DNA of 64,000 nt. Source: Algibacter luteus. Its GTDB lineage: Bacteria; Bacteroidota; Bacteroidia; Flavobacteriales; Flavobacteriaceae. The stretch covers positions 496,001-560,000 of the forward strand of contig NZ_FQYK01000001.1 in assembly GCF_900141715.1 (NCBI RefSeq). The letters run 5' to 3'. Position 1 is the stretch's first letter, and each line of letters opens with the position of its first letter. Of this stretch, positions 27,482 through 37,076 are shown piece after piece. Made by a program: the position numbers and the translations under genes. The notes under the pieces are model-generated. The model saw only the letters and a program-made list of their open reading frames with translations. It made no database searches and was not told the origin of the DNA.

Positions 27482-28684
27482 CTAATATTCGTTATACTCG
27501 CCAGCTCCGATATTGAAAGTAAGTGAAAATCGCAAAGTATTTTCCAACGGACTTTGAACTTTAGATGCTGAAAACAAATATGATAAATCGATATTAACAA
27601 CATTGGCTTTGAAACCGGCTCCTAAAGCTAAAAACTTACGAGCTCCCTTGTCTTCACTTTCATTAAAATAACCTGCTCTAAATGCAAATGAATCTTGATA
27701 TAAATATTCTGCTCCTAAGGCCCATGTGAATTCTTTCATCTCTTCACTAAAACCATCAGGGGCGTCACCAAACGACTGGAACATTCCTGAAAGGAAGCTT
27801 ACATCCGGATCTTTCCCTTCTACGATAATGGTTGGCTCATCACTATCTTGATTTTCATCACCATCAGTATCCACATAACCATATACAGGTGGTGTTGGCA
27901 CTAAAAGTTTTGTAATTTCAGCAGTAACTGCAATTTTATTATAATCATCAAATATAAAGTCGAATCCTGCTCCTAGCCTTAAATTTGTTGGTTGAAAGTT
28001 TTCTTGCCCGCCTTCATCATACTTAAATTTAGGACCAATATTTTGAATTGCAAATCCTGCTCTCCAACGTCCATTAAAATCGGCATACGCCTCTTCTTCA
28101 CTCTGATAATAACCAGTAATATCGACACCAAAAGTACTTGCTGGAGTTGCATCGCCATCTACACCATCAAGTCTTAAATCTGAACGTAAATAACGCATAG
28201 CAACTGCCATAGCAAATTGGTCAGTTAATCGTAAAGCATAGGATGCATCTATTGTCAACTCATTTGGTCTTTGAATAAGTGCTTCTGAAAATTCATCTGT
28301 AACAAACTCTATATCACCTAAAGAAAAGTATTTTAAACTTGCCGAAAATGCACTACGCTCATCTATTCTATTAAAATAGGTCACATTTCCTAAAAAAATA
28401 TCATTTACTAACTTACTTAAGTATGGGGTATAGCTAACGCCAACTCCTGATTTCGTTTCAGAAAACGCATATTTTGAAGGATTCCATTGTTGTGAAAAAG
28501 CATCTACAGAAGTGGCAACTCCCATGTCTCCCATAGCTGCAGCTCGTGCATCTGGAGCAATTAATAAAAACGGTACACCCGTTGTAATAACTCTTCTTTC
28601 TTGATTAGGGAAAATGATGGTTTCCTGTGCATTAGCTTTAAATATAAAAGCAAGAGTTATTAATAGCAATATTTGATTCTTCAT
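27482..28684 (-). CDS. porV: Type IX secretion system outer membrane protein PorV
   Basis: A 400-residue outer membrane barrel (also called LptO) that shuttles substrates from the type IX translocon to the attachment complex with the PorU sortase. Residues 1-20 are a signal peptide (ending ANAQ). The conserved start of the mature part contains TTGVPFLLIAPDARAAAMGD (residues about 34-53), a hallmark of PorV. Alternating barrel strands follow to the C-terminal LRFSLTFNIG. It lies just downstream of porU. The frame can be extended to a TTG at 28705, but that TTG is the end of a TATATTTG promoter box, so 28684 is the start. Confidence 0.96.
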   Translation of the reverse strand: MKNQILLLITLAFIFKANAQETIIFPNQERRVITTGVPFLLIAPDARAAAMGDMGVATSVDAFSQQWNPSKYAFSETKSGVGVSYTPYLSKLVNDIFLGNVTYFNRIDERSAFSASLKYFSLGDIEFVTDEFSEALIQRPNELTIDASYALRLTDQFAMAVAMRYLRSDLRLDGVDGDATPASTFGVDITGYYQSEEEAYADFNGRWRAGFAIQNIGPKFKYDEGGQENFQPTNLRLGAGFDFIFDDYNKIAVTAEITKLLVPTPPVYGYVDTDGDENQDSDEPTIIVEGKDPDVSFLSGMFQSFGDAPDGFSEEMKEFTWALGAEYLYQDSFAFRAGYFNESEDKGARKFLALGAGFKANVVNIDLSYLFSASKVQSPLENTLRFSLTFNIGAGEYNEY

Positions 28685-28702
28685 GAATTCAATTTTAGTT
28701 AG

Positions 28703-28710
28703 CAAATATA
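28703..28710 (-). promoter_or_regulatory. -7 element of porV
   Basis: Reads TATATTTG on the minus strand, a full TAnnTTTG match, 18 bases before the porV ATG. It suggests that porV can be transcribed on its own as well as from the porU promoter. The -33 element is indistinct. Confidence 0.5.
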
Positions 28711-28782
28711 ATTTTTATTTTAAAACTTGCTTTATAATTCTGTAACATACTAACAATCATTACAGAGAAACGACACAATTAG

Positions 28783-31700
28783 TTAAAGAATTACAAGTTT
28801 TTCTATTTTTTCTACTGTTTTATTTGATAAGTTTGAGTGGACTTTAAGTTTATAAATATAAACACCTTTTCCTATTTTATCTCCAAAATCATCTCTTCCA
28901 TCCCAAACTATATCTCTTGACAACGAACTCGTGGCTTTTATACCACCTGTGGTTTGACCATTTAACGTTCGAACTAATTTCCCGGAGACCGTGAATATCT
29001 GTATAGAAACGTCTAAAGGTTCCGAACTATTGTGATTAAACCAAAATTCTGTATAATTTACGAACGGATTTGGGTAATTAAGTACATTGTTAATCACTAA
29101 ACTTTGATCTTCATCGTATACCACAAACTGAATTTCTGCAATTGATGAGTTATTATAAACATCCCATGCTTTTAAAGTTAAAGTATGCAACCCAGGCTCA
29201 AGATCTCTAAATAAAAAACTTAATGTTCCTTTGGTATAATCATCCACTTCCGTTTGATAATAATCGTTTAATATAACGGGATTCGTTTCATCGCCATCAA
29301 TTATGGCTACAATATCATGCCCTATACCACTAGCCGTATTAATTCCATTGGCGTCTTCTAATTTAGCTAATAACGTTGGTGACTCATTGGTAATACCTCC
29401 AGTAACGAAGTTTTCATCATTCATATATAATGTAATAACTGGACCCGTATTATCTTCTGGCGCATTTTCATTAAGCCCTCCTATTTTAACTGAACTTATA
29501 TCTGCCCCTGCTTGGTTTTGAGTTGAAGTTTCATTTTTAGCATAAAAGCTAACTTTTCCTTGACCTACTGGAAGCCCTATATCTTTTGGCACGACAAAAT
29601 CAAATTCAAATTGGCCATTTGTTACCGAGGCTTGACCTCTAAAAATAATTTCACCTAGTGTAGAGAAATCTAGAATAATGACGCCATTACTATCTCTTAT
29701 CCCATCATTAGCCAAAGTTTGTCTGTTTATAAACTTATCATAAATAGTGGTCGATAAGGTTCCATTATAATTACTTAAAAGATTGCCTGAAAGATCTGTA
29801 ACCTCGCCAGCTAATTTTACATAACTCAGAGCTTTTAAAGTATCTGTGGCTTGACCAATTGGCACGTCATTAATTCTGGTGAGTTTAATATTGGGTTCTG
29901 GAAATGCCAATTTCATGGCAGGATCACCAATAAAAAACACTAAACTTTTTTGGCTATTTCCTGAAATTAATGGATCGTTTTTAGCTAGCCTTAAAGCTTC
30001 TGCCATTGAAGGATATTCATAATCTTCATAAGTATCATTATCGTTATACGAAAACAAATACTGCCCTAATTCTTCATTAAAAGTTATCCCAAAATTCACA
30101 AATACTTGACGCGTTGTTGTGATTAATCCTACCGCTCCCGTATCTTTATTCCAAAACGTAAATTCGCCTGCAGTTTCTCTGTACGGATTATCAAATCTAG
30201 TGAATTCGCAAGTTACTGTTACAAAGCAATTGAGTTTACAAACATTCCGAAATTCGGTAATATCAGGCTTTAACAAAATGCGCTCTTCGGCTAAACCTTC
30301 TTCACCACCATGACCAAAATAATTGACTACCAGTGCACCATTGTCAATGGCATTAACAATTTCGTTTGTAACATCGGGATATCGATCACCTCCAGCCGAA
30401 GATTCTTGCTGAAACGCGTCCGTATGTATTTTAGTGACATTCATAAACGGCTTTTCTTGAGACACAAGGTCACCTATATCATTTGTGGTTTCTTGTAATT
30501 CCCCGAGAAGCTTACTATCATTATCATCAGAAATTACAACAAAATTATTTCGCCAACTGCCGTAGGCTTCCTTTATATAATAAGACTCGATTTTATCTAC
30601 CATTTCTTTGGCGCGTTGCGGTGTATCTGCAAGAATTCTTCCAACGGCAATATCTAATAAGTCAGATGTATTCATGGCTCCTTCAGAATCATCCATCATA
30701 CCATAAAAATCGTCAGAAACAAAAGAAGTAGCTAAACTAAAACTATTATAAGAGTACCATGAAGGCACAACATTAGTGTTATTTGGGATTCTATCTTTAT
30801 AATCAAAAGAACCATCGCCAAATAAACACAAGTATTTAATTCTGTTCTCTGTTGAACTTGCATTATCATAAACATATTTCACCATATTTCTTATAGCTCC
30901 AATATCTTGATTTCCAGAACTAAACTCATTATAAATCTCATTTAGCCCGATAGCTTTTGCATTTAAACCATATTGATTTCTATTAATTTGCGCTAATTTT
31001 TCAGCATGAGAAAGCATGTTATTTGGCGCTACGATTATGTAATCGACATCTTGAAAATCACCTTGTGTATTTTGAAAAATTGTTCCTTTAATATTTTGAT
31101 TAGCTATAGAAGTTTGTGAATCGAATTTAGGAACATAATAATCTGATTGTGATACCGCTACGTAGCTTTTTAAACTTCCAAGTGTTGCTGTAAAGCTTAA
31201 AGTTGATGCTTCATCAACATTAATAAAATTTGCAACATTATATAAATCTGTAACATCCCAAATTTCTGAAAGATTCGCGGTATTTGTTATGTTATACTGC
31301 CCAATTCCTGAAGCGGTTGCCACATCTGAGTTTTTAAATAAAAATTGCTCTCCATTAAAATTTAGTTTACGGGTTGCTTTAACTCCAATATAATCTAAAT
31401 ACCCAATAATACTTGGGTTTCCTAAGTTATCAAAATCAAGTCCAACGGAAACCGTAGAGGAATTTACATTAACATCACCATTATAAGTAGATCCATTTGC
31501 AAATGTTGGCGATGACACCCCTCCAATAAACAATGAAGAAACTGCTGCATTATTAACACTTATATTGATTTGACTGTCTGCTGTTGTTGACGTTGCAAAA
31601 ACTACTTTTAAATTTACTGGTTCGGTGGTTACCAAATCTGGAAAATTAAACTCAAAAGACTTCGAGCTATCTACATCAAATTTATCACCAAACCATCGTC

Positions 31701-32664
31701 TACCCAGAGACACTAGGTTATAATCATCAACCTCATGAAATTGATAATCTTCAAAAGTATCAATAATCATATCTACATTACCAATGGGTTGATTAAATGG
31801 CTGGATACGCTTACCATTCCCCGAACTTACATTAATGAAGTAGTAGGTTTTATCGGTATAACAATTTATATGCGTACCTTTTTCTATGTTATACTCTTTT
31901 GGTCCTTGAGCATAAAACAAAATATAATCGTCATTATTAAATTCGCCGTCTGCTTCACCTACGAATTTAATTGCATTTTCAGGCACATCATAAGGGTAGG
32001 TTACTGCGTTTGAATACGGAATCATGCGTCCACCATGACCAAACAATTTAATAGTTCTCGGATCTACATTGTTCACATTCACGCCCAAACGCTGTAAAAA
32101 ACTTTTTGAAAGCTTAAAAACCCCTGTGGTATCTACATAAAACCGATACCATTCACCAGAACTCAACACAGAATTCGAAATTACTCTGGAAGCGTTGTTG
32201 TTTTTTAAAAACGTTTGGTTATTTGATGAACCAATTTTATAATTTACCTGAAAGGAAGTAATTCTTTTAAAACGGTTGCTCTCATCCTTTACTATAGGCG
32301 AAAGTTGAAAATAGATATACCTTTTATTTCTTGCTACAGTATTTTTTAAGGTGAATTGTAAAGTATTGGGAATTGTATTGACGTCTAAATCCTTTAAATC
32401 TGCTTTCGTTATGGATTGATACACCACATTAGTTACAGAAACTGAAGATTCGTTGACCAATCCCTTTGATACCCATTGATCTATAAACCGTAATCCTTTA
32501 TCTAAATCAAAATTAAAATACGTTGGATTGAAAGCGGGTATTTCAAATGAAAAACTACCACCAGTTAAAGTTTTAGACTCCTCCCAATTAATGGTATACT
32601 TTTTTTGTTGCGCAAACACACCTACCGAAAACGTCAGTAGTAATAATAAAATTTTCTTCTTCAT
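28783..32664 (-). CDS. porU: Type IX secretion system sortase PorU
   Basis: A 1293-residue surface sortase of peptidase family C25 (gingipain-like) that removes the C-terminal signal of type IX substrates and attaches them to the cell surface. Residues 1-18 are a signal peptide. The caspase-like domain spans about residues 545-910; the catalytic dyad is His785 in NYFGHGGEEG and Cys819 in FVTVTCEFTRF. The C-terminus carries its own CTD-like module (YPNPFVNYTEFWF and FTVSGKLVRTL, ending KGVYIYKLKV), as is usual for PorU, which is thought not to be cleaved. It is divergent from gldJ and upstream of porV. Confidence 0.96.
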   Translation of the reverse strand: MKKKILLLLLTFSVGVFAQQKKYTINWEESKTLTGGSFSFEIPAFNPTYFNFDLDKGLRFIDQWVSKGLVNESSVSVTNVVYQSITKADLKDLDVNTIPNTLQFTLKNTVARNKRYIYFQLSPIVKDESNRFKRITSFQVNYKIGSSNNQTFLKNNNASRVISNSVLSSGEWYRFYVDTTGVFKLSKSFLQRLGVNVNNVDPRTIKLFGHGGRMIPYSNAVTYPYDVPENAIKFVGEADGEFNNDDYILFYAQGPKEYNIEKGTHINCYTDKTYYFINVSSGNGKRIQPFNQPIGNVDMIIDTFEDYQFHEVDDYNLVSLGRRWFGDKFDVDSSKSFEFNFPDLVTTEPVNLKVVFATSTTADSQINISVNNAAVSSLFIGGVSSPTFANGSTYNGDVNVNSSTVSVGLDFDNLGNPSIIGYLDYIGVKATRKLNFNGEQFLFKNSDVATASGIGQYNITNTANLSEIWDVTDLYNVANFINVDEASTLSFTATLGSLKSYVAVSQSDYYVPKFDSQTSIANQNIKGTIFQNTQGDFQDVDYIIVAPNNMLSHAEKLAQINRNQYGLNAKAIGLNEIYNEFSSGNQDIGAIRNMVKYVYDNASSTENRIKYLCLFGDGSFDYKDRIPNNTNVVPSWYSYNSFSLATSFVSDDFYGMMDDSEGAMNTSDLLDIAVGRILADTPQRAKEMVDKIESYYIKEAYGSWRNNFVVISDDNDSKLLGELQETTNDIGDLVSQEKPFMNVTKIHTDAFQQESSAGGDRYPDVTNEIVNAIDNGALVVNYFGHGGEEGLAEERILLKPDITEFRNVCKLNCFVTVTCEFTRFDNPYRETAGEFTFWNKDTGAVGLITTTRQVFVNFGITFNEELGQYLFSYNDNDTYEDYEYPSMAEALRLAKNDPLISGNSQKSLVFFIGDPAMKLAFPEPNIKLTRINDVPIGQATDTLKALSYVKLAGEVTDLSGNLLSNYNGTLSTTIYDKFINRQTLANDGIRDSNGVIILDFSTLGEIIFRGQASVTNGQFEFDFVVPKDIGLPVGQGKVSFYAKNETSTQNQAGADISSVKIGGLNENAPEDNTGPVITLYMNDENFVTGGITNESPTLLAKLEDANGINTASGIGHDIVAIIDGDETNPVILNDYYQTEVDDYTKGTLSFLFRDLEPGLHTLTLKAWDVYNNSSIAEIQFVVYDEDQSLVINNVLNYPNPFVNYTEFWFNHNSSEPLDVSIQIFTVSGKLVRTLNGQTTGGIKATSSLSRDIVWDGRDDFGDKIGKGVYIYKLKVHSNLSNKTVEKIEKLVIL

Positions 32665-32726
32665 TGGTAAAATAACGTCTTTAACAGATTGTTATTATTA
32701 AAAATCCACTTTTTTAAAAACTGATT

Positions 32727-32734
32727 CAAAAATA
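32727..32734 (-). promoter_or_regulatory. Probable -7 element of porU
   Basis: Reads TATTTTTG on the minus strand, 63 bases before the porU ATG. No strong -33 box. It faces away from the gldJ promoter about 130 bases to the right. Confidence 0.35.
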
Positions 32735-32862
32735 CAATAATAAATTATGAAATCATGCGTTAATACAACACAAAACTATGGTTTGAAAGGTCAAAATCAT
32801 CGTTGAAATACATAAAAATAGGACGAAATACACTATTTTTTGGATAAAATGCAGAAAACAGC

Positions 32863-32891
32863 TTGCGTTATTAGGTTTAATTCTTATATTG
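32863..32891 (+). promoter_or_regulatory. Promoter of gldJ
   Basis: TTG at 32863-32865, 19 bases, then TATATTG at 32885-32891, close to the TTTG / TAnnTTTG promoter with one base less in the -7 box. The predicted leader before the gldJ ATG is about 27 bases. Confidence 0.45.
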
Positions 32892-32924
32892 CAGCACCAA
32901 AATTATTATTAGCTTACTTAAAAT

Positions 32925-34616
32925 ATGGATATGAAAAAAGTAGTAGCATTCAAGATTTTATTAGTTTTAGCACTAGCAGTGGTATCAACTAGTTGTAAAA
33001 AATCTTCGAGTTCAAAAAACAGCTCCAGAGCTACTGGATGGGACATAAACTCTAGAGAGGGTGGTTTCCAGTACAATACAGACTTCAAAGAACAAGAAAC
33101 TGCTCCTGGATTAGTTTTTGTAGAAGGTGGTACATTCACGAAAGGACGTGTACAAGATGATGTTATGCATGATTGGAATAATAGCCCAAATCAGCAACAT
33201 GTTCAATCTTTCTATATGGACGAAACCGAGGTAACCAATGCTATGTATATGGAATACTTAGATTGGATTAAAAGAACTTATCCACCAAGTGATCCTTTTT
33301 ACAGAGCCATTTATCATGGTGCCTTACCAGATACTTTAGTATGGAGAAATCGTTTAGGCTTTAATGAAGTTATGACGGAGAATTACTTACGTCATCCTGG
33401 TTACGGCGAATATCCTGTAGTTGGGGTAAGCTGGATTCAAGCTGTTGAATTTGCTAACTGGCGTACAGACCGTGTTAATGAACATAAACTGACGGAAGCT
33501 GGATACTTAAAACGCGATGCAATGATAAAAGATGTCAATGCAGAACAAACATTTAGTACGGATACATACATCAATGCACCTACTTTAACGTATGGTGGTA
33601 ATGAAGAAATTATCAGACCAGAAGGTAGAGGAAGAAGAAATGTAAGAGTTGATGAAGATGGTAACGAATCTGGTGTTTTTGCTACTCGTGAAACTGGAAT
33701 TATCTCACCAAAATACAGACTCCCAACAGAAACTGAATGGGAATATGCTGCTTTAGGGTTAAGTGAACTTAGAAGTTATAACCTATATCGTGGTCGTAAA
33801 AAATACCCATGGGACGGACAATACACTCGTTCGGGTAAGCGTAAAATACGTGGCGACCAAATGGCGAACTTTAAGCAAGGAAAAGGTGATTATGGTGGAA
33901 TTGCTGGTTGGTCTGACGATGGTGCAGATATTACCAACGCCGTAAAATCATACGAACCTAACGATTTTGGATTATATGATATGGCTGGAAATGTTGCCGA
34001 ATGGGTTGCAGATGTTTACAGACCTATAATTGATGATGAATTTAATGATTTTAACTACTACCGTGGAAATGTTTATACGAAAAATGCATTAAACGACGAC
34101 GGTACTGTAAAAGTGGTAACTATAGATGACATTGTTTATGACACTTTATCTAACGGTAAAGTAGTTGCAAGAAATTTACCTGGTGAAATTTTACAGGTTC
34201 CTGTGGATGAAAACGAAACTTACTTACGTTCAAACTTTGATAAAAGTGACCAAATAAACTTTAGAGACGGAGACAAACGTTCTTCTCGCTATTTTGAAAG
34301 CTTTAATGATGATGAAAATGAAGGTGGAGCTGAATCTGAAACCAGAAAAATGTACAATTCTCCGAAACATACTATTACCAGAGATTCTTTAGGGAATATT
34401 ATTAGAGAATACGACAAAAGAAACAGTAGAACATCTTTAATTAATGATAAAGTAAGAGTTTATAAAGGAGGTTCTTGGAAAGATAGAGAGTACTGGTTAG
34501 ATCCTGCTCAAAGGCGTTACTTCCCGCAAGATATGGCAACAGACTACATTGGATTTAGATGTGCTATGTCTAGAGTTGGATCAAAGAGTAAAAATAAAAC
34601 CAAAAAGAAAAACTAA
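32925..34616 (+). CDS. gldJ: Gliding motility lipoprotein GldJ
   Basis: A 563-residue lipoprotein required for gliding motility and type IX secretion in Flavobacteria, located with the helical track of the gliding machinery. The lipoprotein signal ends VVSTSCKK (Cys24). Residues about 55-550 form an interrupted formylglycine-generating-enzyme-like (SUMF1) domain, with FVEGGTFTKG, DETEVTNAMYMEYLDW, YRLPTETEWEYAA, YDMAGNVAEWVAD and VYKGGSWKD. The catalytic cysteines of true FGE enzymes are absent, so the fold is structural. The N-terminus is basic, low complexity and serine-rich after the lipid Cys. Two in-frame ATGs (32925 and 32931) are both possible starts. Confidence 0.96.
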   Translation: MDMKKVVAFKILLVLALAVVSTSCKKSSSSKNSSRATGWDINSREGGFQYNTDFKEQETAPGLVFVEGGTFTKGRVQDDVMHDWNNSPNQQHVQSFYMDETEVTNAMYMEYLDWIKRTYPPSDPFYRAIYHGALPDTLVWRNRLGFNEVMTENYLRHPGYGEYPVVGVSWIQAVEFANWRTDRVNEHKLTEAGYLKRDAMIKDVNAEQTFSTDTYINAPTLTYGGNEEIIRPEGRGRRNVRVDEDGNESGVFATRETGIISPKYRLPTETEWEYAALGLSELRSYNLYRGRKKYPWDGQYTRSGKRKIRGDQMANFKQGKGDYGGIAGWSDDGADITNAVKSYEPNDFGLYDMAGNVAEWVADVYRPIIDDEFNDFNYYRGNVYTKNALNDDGTVKVVTIDDIVYDTLSNGKVVARNLPGEILQVPVDENETYLRSNFDKSDQINFRDGDKRSSRYFESFNDDENEGGAESETRKMYNSPKHTITRDSLGNIIREYDKRNSRTSLINDKVRVYKGGSWKDREYWLDPAQRRYFPQDMATDYIGFRCAMSRVGSKSKNKTKKKN

Positions 34617-34639
34617 AATTTAGATTTTAAAATAATATA

Positions 34640-34670
34640 AAGGTTCTAACTAGAGTTAGAACCTTTTTTT
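34640..34670 (+). terminator. Terminator of gldJ
   Basis: AAGGTTCTAAC and GTTAGAACCTT pair perfectly around a TAGA loop and are followed by a T-run. A strong intrinsic terminator, so murF just downstream must have its own promoter or rely on read-through. Confidence 0.85.
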
Positions 34671-34704
34671 ATACTTTTATTTTCGCATAACAAATCTTAA
34701 ATTT

Positions 34705-35985
34705 TTGAAAACATCCCAATTACACGCACTTTTTTTAAAATGCAATGCAGTATCAACGGATACTCGAAACATTAATAAAAATGATATGTTTTTCGCTTTA
34801 AAAGGCGAAAATTTTAATGGTAATAAATATGCCGAATCTGCATTAAATAAAGGCGCAAAATATGCCATTGTAGATGAAGCAAAATATAATAACTCTCCAA
34901 ACACCATTCTTGTCGACAATGTTTTAAAGACTTTACAAGAACTGGCTAGCTTTCATAGAAATTATTTAAAAATCCCAATAATAGCGCTAACAGGCAGTAA
35001 TGGAAAAACCACTACGAAAGAATTGATAAATGCAGTGTTATCTAAAAAATATATCACAACCGCAACTATTGGTAATTTAAATAATCATATTGGCGTACCA
35101 TTAACCTTATTATCCATGAGTAAGGATACAGAAATATGCATTGTTGAAATGGGCGCAAACCATCAAAAAGAAATTGAATTCCTTTGCCAAATTGCACAAC
35201 CAGATTATGGTTATATTACAAATTTTGGGAAAGCCCATCTAGAAGGTTTTGGAGGGATTGAAGGCGTTATAAAAGGTAAAAGTGAAATGTATAATTATTT
35301 AATTTCTAATAATAAACTTGTTTTTGTAAATGCCAACGATGCTATTCAAATTGATAAAACTATGACCACTAAAAGATACATTTTTGGAAACGCTACCGAA
35401 GGTATCGACATTGAGGTTACTTTTTTAGAAGCACAACCTTTCGTAACATGCAAATATGACAACTTAGAAATTCAAAGTCAGCTTATAGGCGATTACAACT
35501 TTAACAATATAGCTGCAGCTATAGCTATAGGTCACTATTTTAAGGTTAATAACGAAGATATTAAAAATGCAATTGAAGGCTATATCCCTTCTAACAATCG
35601 TTCCCAAATTATCACTAAAAATTCTAATAAAATCATTTTAGATGCCTATAACGCTAACCCGAGCAGTATGCGCGCGGCATTATTAAATTTTGAAAAACAA
35701 TCTGGTAAAAAACTAGCCATATTAGGTGATATGTTCGAATTGGGAAATGAAGCTAAAAAAGAACATCAGAATATCGCTGATTTAGCATATTCTTTAGATT
35801 TGAATCAAGTTGTATTGATAGGAGAAAATTTTTATAATTCTCAAACAAATTCTAATGTTAAAATGCAGTATAAATCTTTTGAAGATTTTAAAAATAATTT
35901 TGATTTTTCAAAAATAAAAAATCAAACAATTCTAATAAAAGGATCAAGAGGAATGGCATTAGAGCGCATTCTAGAGCTACTTTAA
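34705..35985 (+). CDS. murF: UDP-N-acetylmuramoyl-tripeptide--D-alanyl-D-alanine ligase
   Basis: A 426-residue cytoplasmic ligase adding D-Ala-D-Ala to the peptidoglycan precursor. Residues 1-80 are the UDP-MurNAc-tripeptide domain (LHALFLKCNAVSTDTRNI, FFALKGENFNGNKYA). The ATP loop is TGSNGKTTTKE near residue 97, and the C-terminal ligase domain contains DAYNANPSSMRAALLNFE near residue 315 and LGDMFELG. No ATG exists between the upstream in-frame stop at 34657 and the conserved N-terminal region, so TTG at 34705 must be the start codon; the first in-frame ATG would remove part of the substrate domain. This is one of few genuine TTG starts here. Confidence 0.95.
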   Translation: MKTSQLHALFLKCNAVSTDTRNINKNDMFFALKGENFNGNKYAESALNKGAKYAIVDEAKYNNSPNTILVDNVLKTLQELASFHRNYLKIPIIALTGSNGKTTTKELINAVLSKKYITTATIGNLNNHIGVPLTLLSMSKDTEICIVEMGANHQKEIEFLCQIAQPDYGYITNFGKAHLEGFGGIEGVIKGKSEMYNYLISNNKLVFVNANDAIQIDKTMTTKRYIFGNATEGIDIEVTFLEAQPFVTCKYDNLEIQSQLIGDYNFNNIAAAIAIGHYFKVNNEDIKNAIEGYIPSNNRSQIITKNSNKIILDAYNANPSSMRAALLNFEKQSGKKLAILGDMFELGNEAKKEHQNIADLAYSLDLNQVVLIGENFYNSQTNSNVKMQYKSFEDFKNNFDFSKIKNQTILIKGSRGMALERILELL

Positions 35986-35997
35986 TTAAAATTATTC

Positions 35998-36025
35998 AAA
36001 AAAAATGCCAGTTTAAAATAAACTG
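35998..36025 (-). terminator. Terminator downstream of the LuxR-type gene
   Basis: CAGTTTA and TAAACTG form a 7-bp stem with a 3-base loop. On the minus strand it is followed by a run of T (36005 down to 35998), so it best terminates the leftward PAS-LuxR transcript about 100 bases past its stop. It may also stop murF. Confidence 0.5.
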
Positions 36026-36127
36026 ACACTTCATTTAATATAATTCTCCCTAAGAACTAATTAATAGCAATGTAAAGATGCACCTTTAATTCCGATTTAG
36101 CAATACTCAAATTGAGTATTTTACAAA

Positions 36128-36898
36128 TTATATAAGAATTTTATTATTTTTTAACATGCCAATAATTTCTCCAGTGGAAGATACTTTTAATTTTTTTAGA
36201 ATATTTCTTCGGTGTGTGTCCACAGTATTGGCAGTAATATTAAGTCTTTTTGCTATCTCTTTGCTACTGTAATTCAACACCAAAAGTCTAATAATATCGC
36301 GTTCCCGATTACTTATACCATCCGACAATAATTTCTGAGAAAAATTATTGAAATATACTGTTTCATATTCGTTATTATCATTTAATATCTTTGCAGAAGC
36401 ACAAACTTGCATTTCAATATGATTTGATAATACCGTATAATGAGCTAATCCAATAATAGGCTTATTATTATTATCGAATTCAAGTGGTGTTGTATTCTGA
36501 ATCACATTTACGTATTCATCTTTACTATTCTTTAATCGATAATTCCATGTATAGCTCATTTTGTTTCTTTCAGAAACAGGAATCTCATTCAATGTAAAAT
36601 TCATAAGCTCATTTAAGGCCTCTAACCAAACTTCTAAATCATCTGGATGCATTTTACTCCAGAGGTATTTCATGCCTTTAGCCTTAAGTTCTTCCCTATC
36701 CATACCTAAGCAAGCAGTCAGGTTTTTACTTATATATTCAAAGGCTAAATTTTGTGTATTTGTGATACAAAAAAACGTAGAATTATAGGGCATGAATGCA
36801 TCCAATTCTATTATTTTTTCAATGTGTTTTTCTAATGAAGGATTATCGTGCGATTTAAAAATTTCTTTGTAAGCTTCTTTAATTGTACGCGTATTCAT
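36128..36898 (-). CDS. PAS-like sensor domain / LuxR-type transcriptional regulator
   Basis: A 256-residue regulator. Residues about 25-170 resemble a PAS domain (FFCITNTQNLAFEYISKN, LGMDREELKAKGMKYLWSKM, HPDDLEVW, with the PAC-like WNYRLKNSKDEYVNVIQ). Residues about 195-256 are a LuxR/GerE DNA-binding domain (SNRERDIIRLL, SSKEIAKRLNITANTVDTHR). There is no phosphoacceptor receiver domain and no histidine kinase nearby, so it probably senses a small molecule or redox state directly. A long T/A palindrome precedes the start (36911-36934). Targets are unknown. Confidence 0.88.
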   Translation of the reverse strand: MNTRTIKEAYKEIFKSHDNPSLEKHIEKIIELDAFMPYNSTFFCITNTQNLAFEYISKNLTACLGMDREELKAKGMKYLWSKMHPDDLEVWLEALNELMNFTLNEIPVSERNKMSYTWNYRLKNSKDEYVNVIQNTTPLEFDNNNKPIIGLAHYTVLSNHIEMQVCASAKILNDNNEYETVYFNNFSQKLLSDGISNRERDIIRLLVLNYSSKEIAKRLNITANTVDTHRRNILKKLKVSSTGEIIGMLKNNKILI

Positions 36899-37041
36899 AG
36901 ATGTGAGACTTTTTTTTCTAAAAATAGAAAAAAACCTAAAGCTTTCCTACAATAATTAATTACTAAGTAAATGCGAGTTTATTAAATACATAATTCACAA
37001 CTCACAATCTAAGCCATTTTAAAATCGAAACAATAAGAAAT

Positions 37042-37070
37042 AAAAAATCCTGATAGTTTCTATCAGGATT
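37042..37070 (-). terminator. Terminator of the tRNA-Val gene
   Basis: AATCCTGATA and TATCAGGATT form a perfect 10-bp stem with a 5-base loop, followed on the minus strand by a T-run. It begins 7 bases after the tRNA 3' end. Confidence 0.8.
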
Positions 37071-37076
37071 TTTCTG

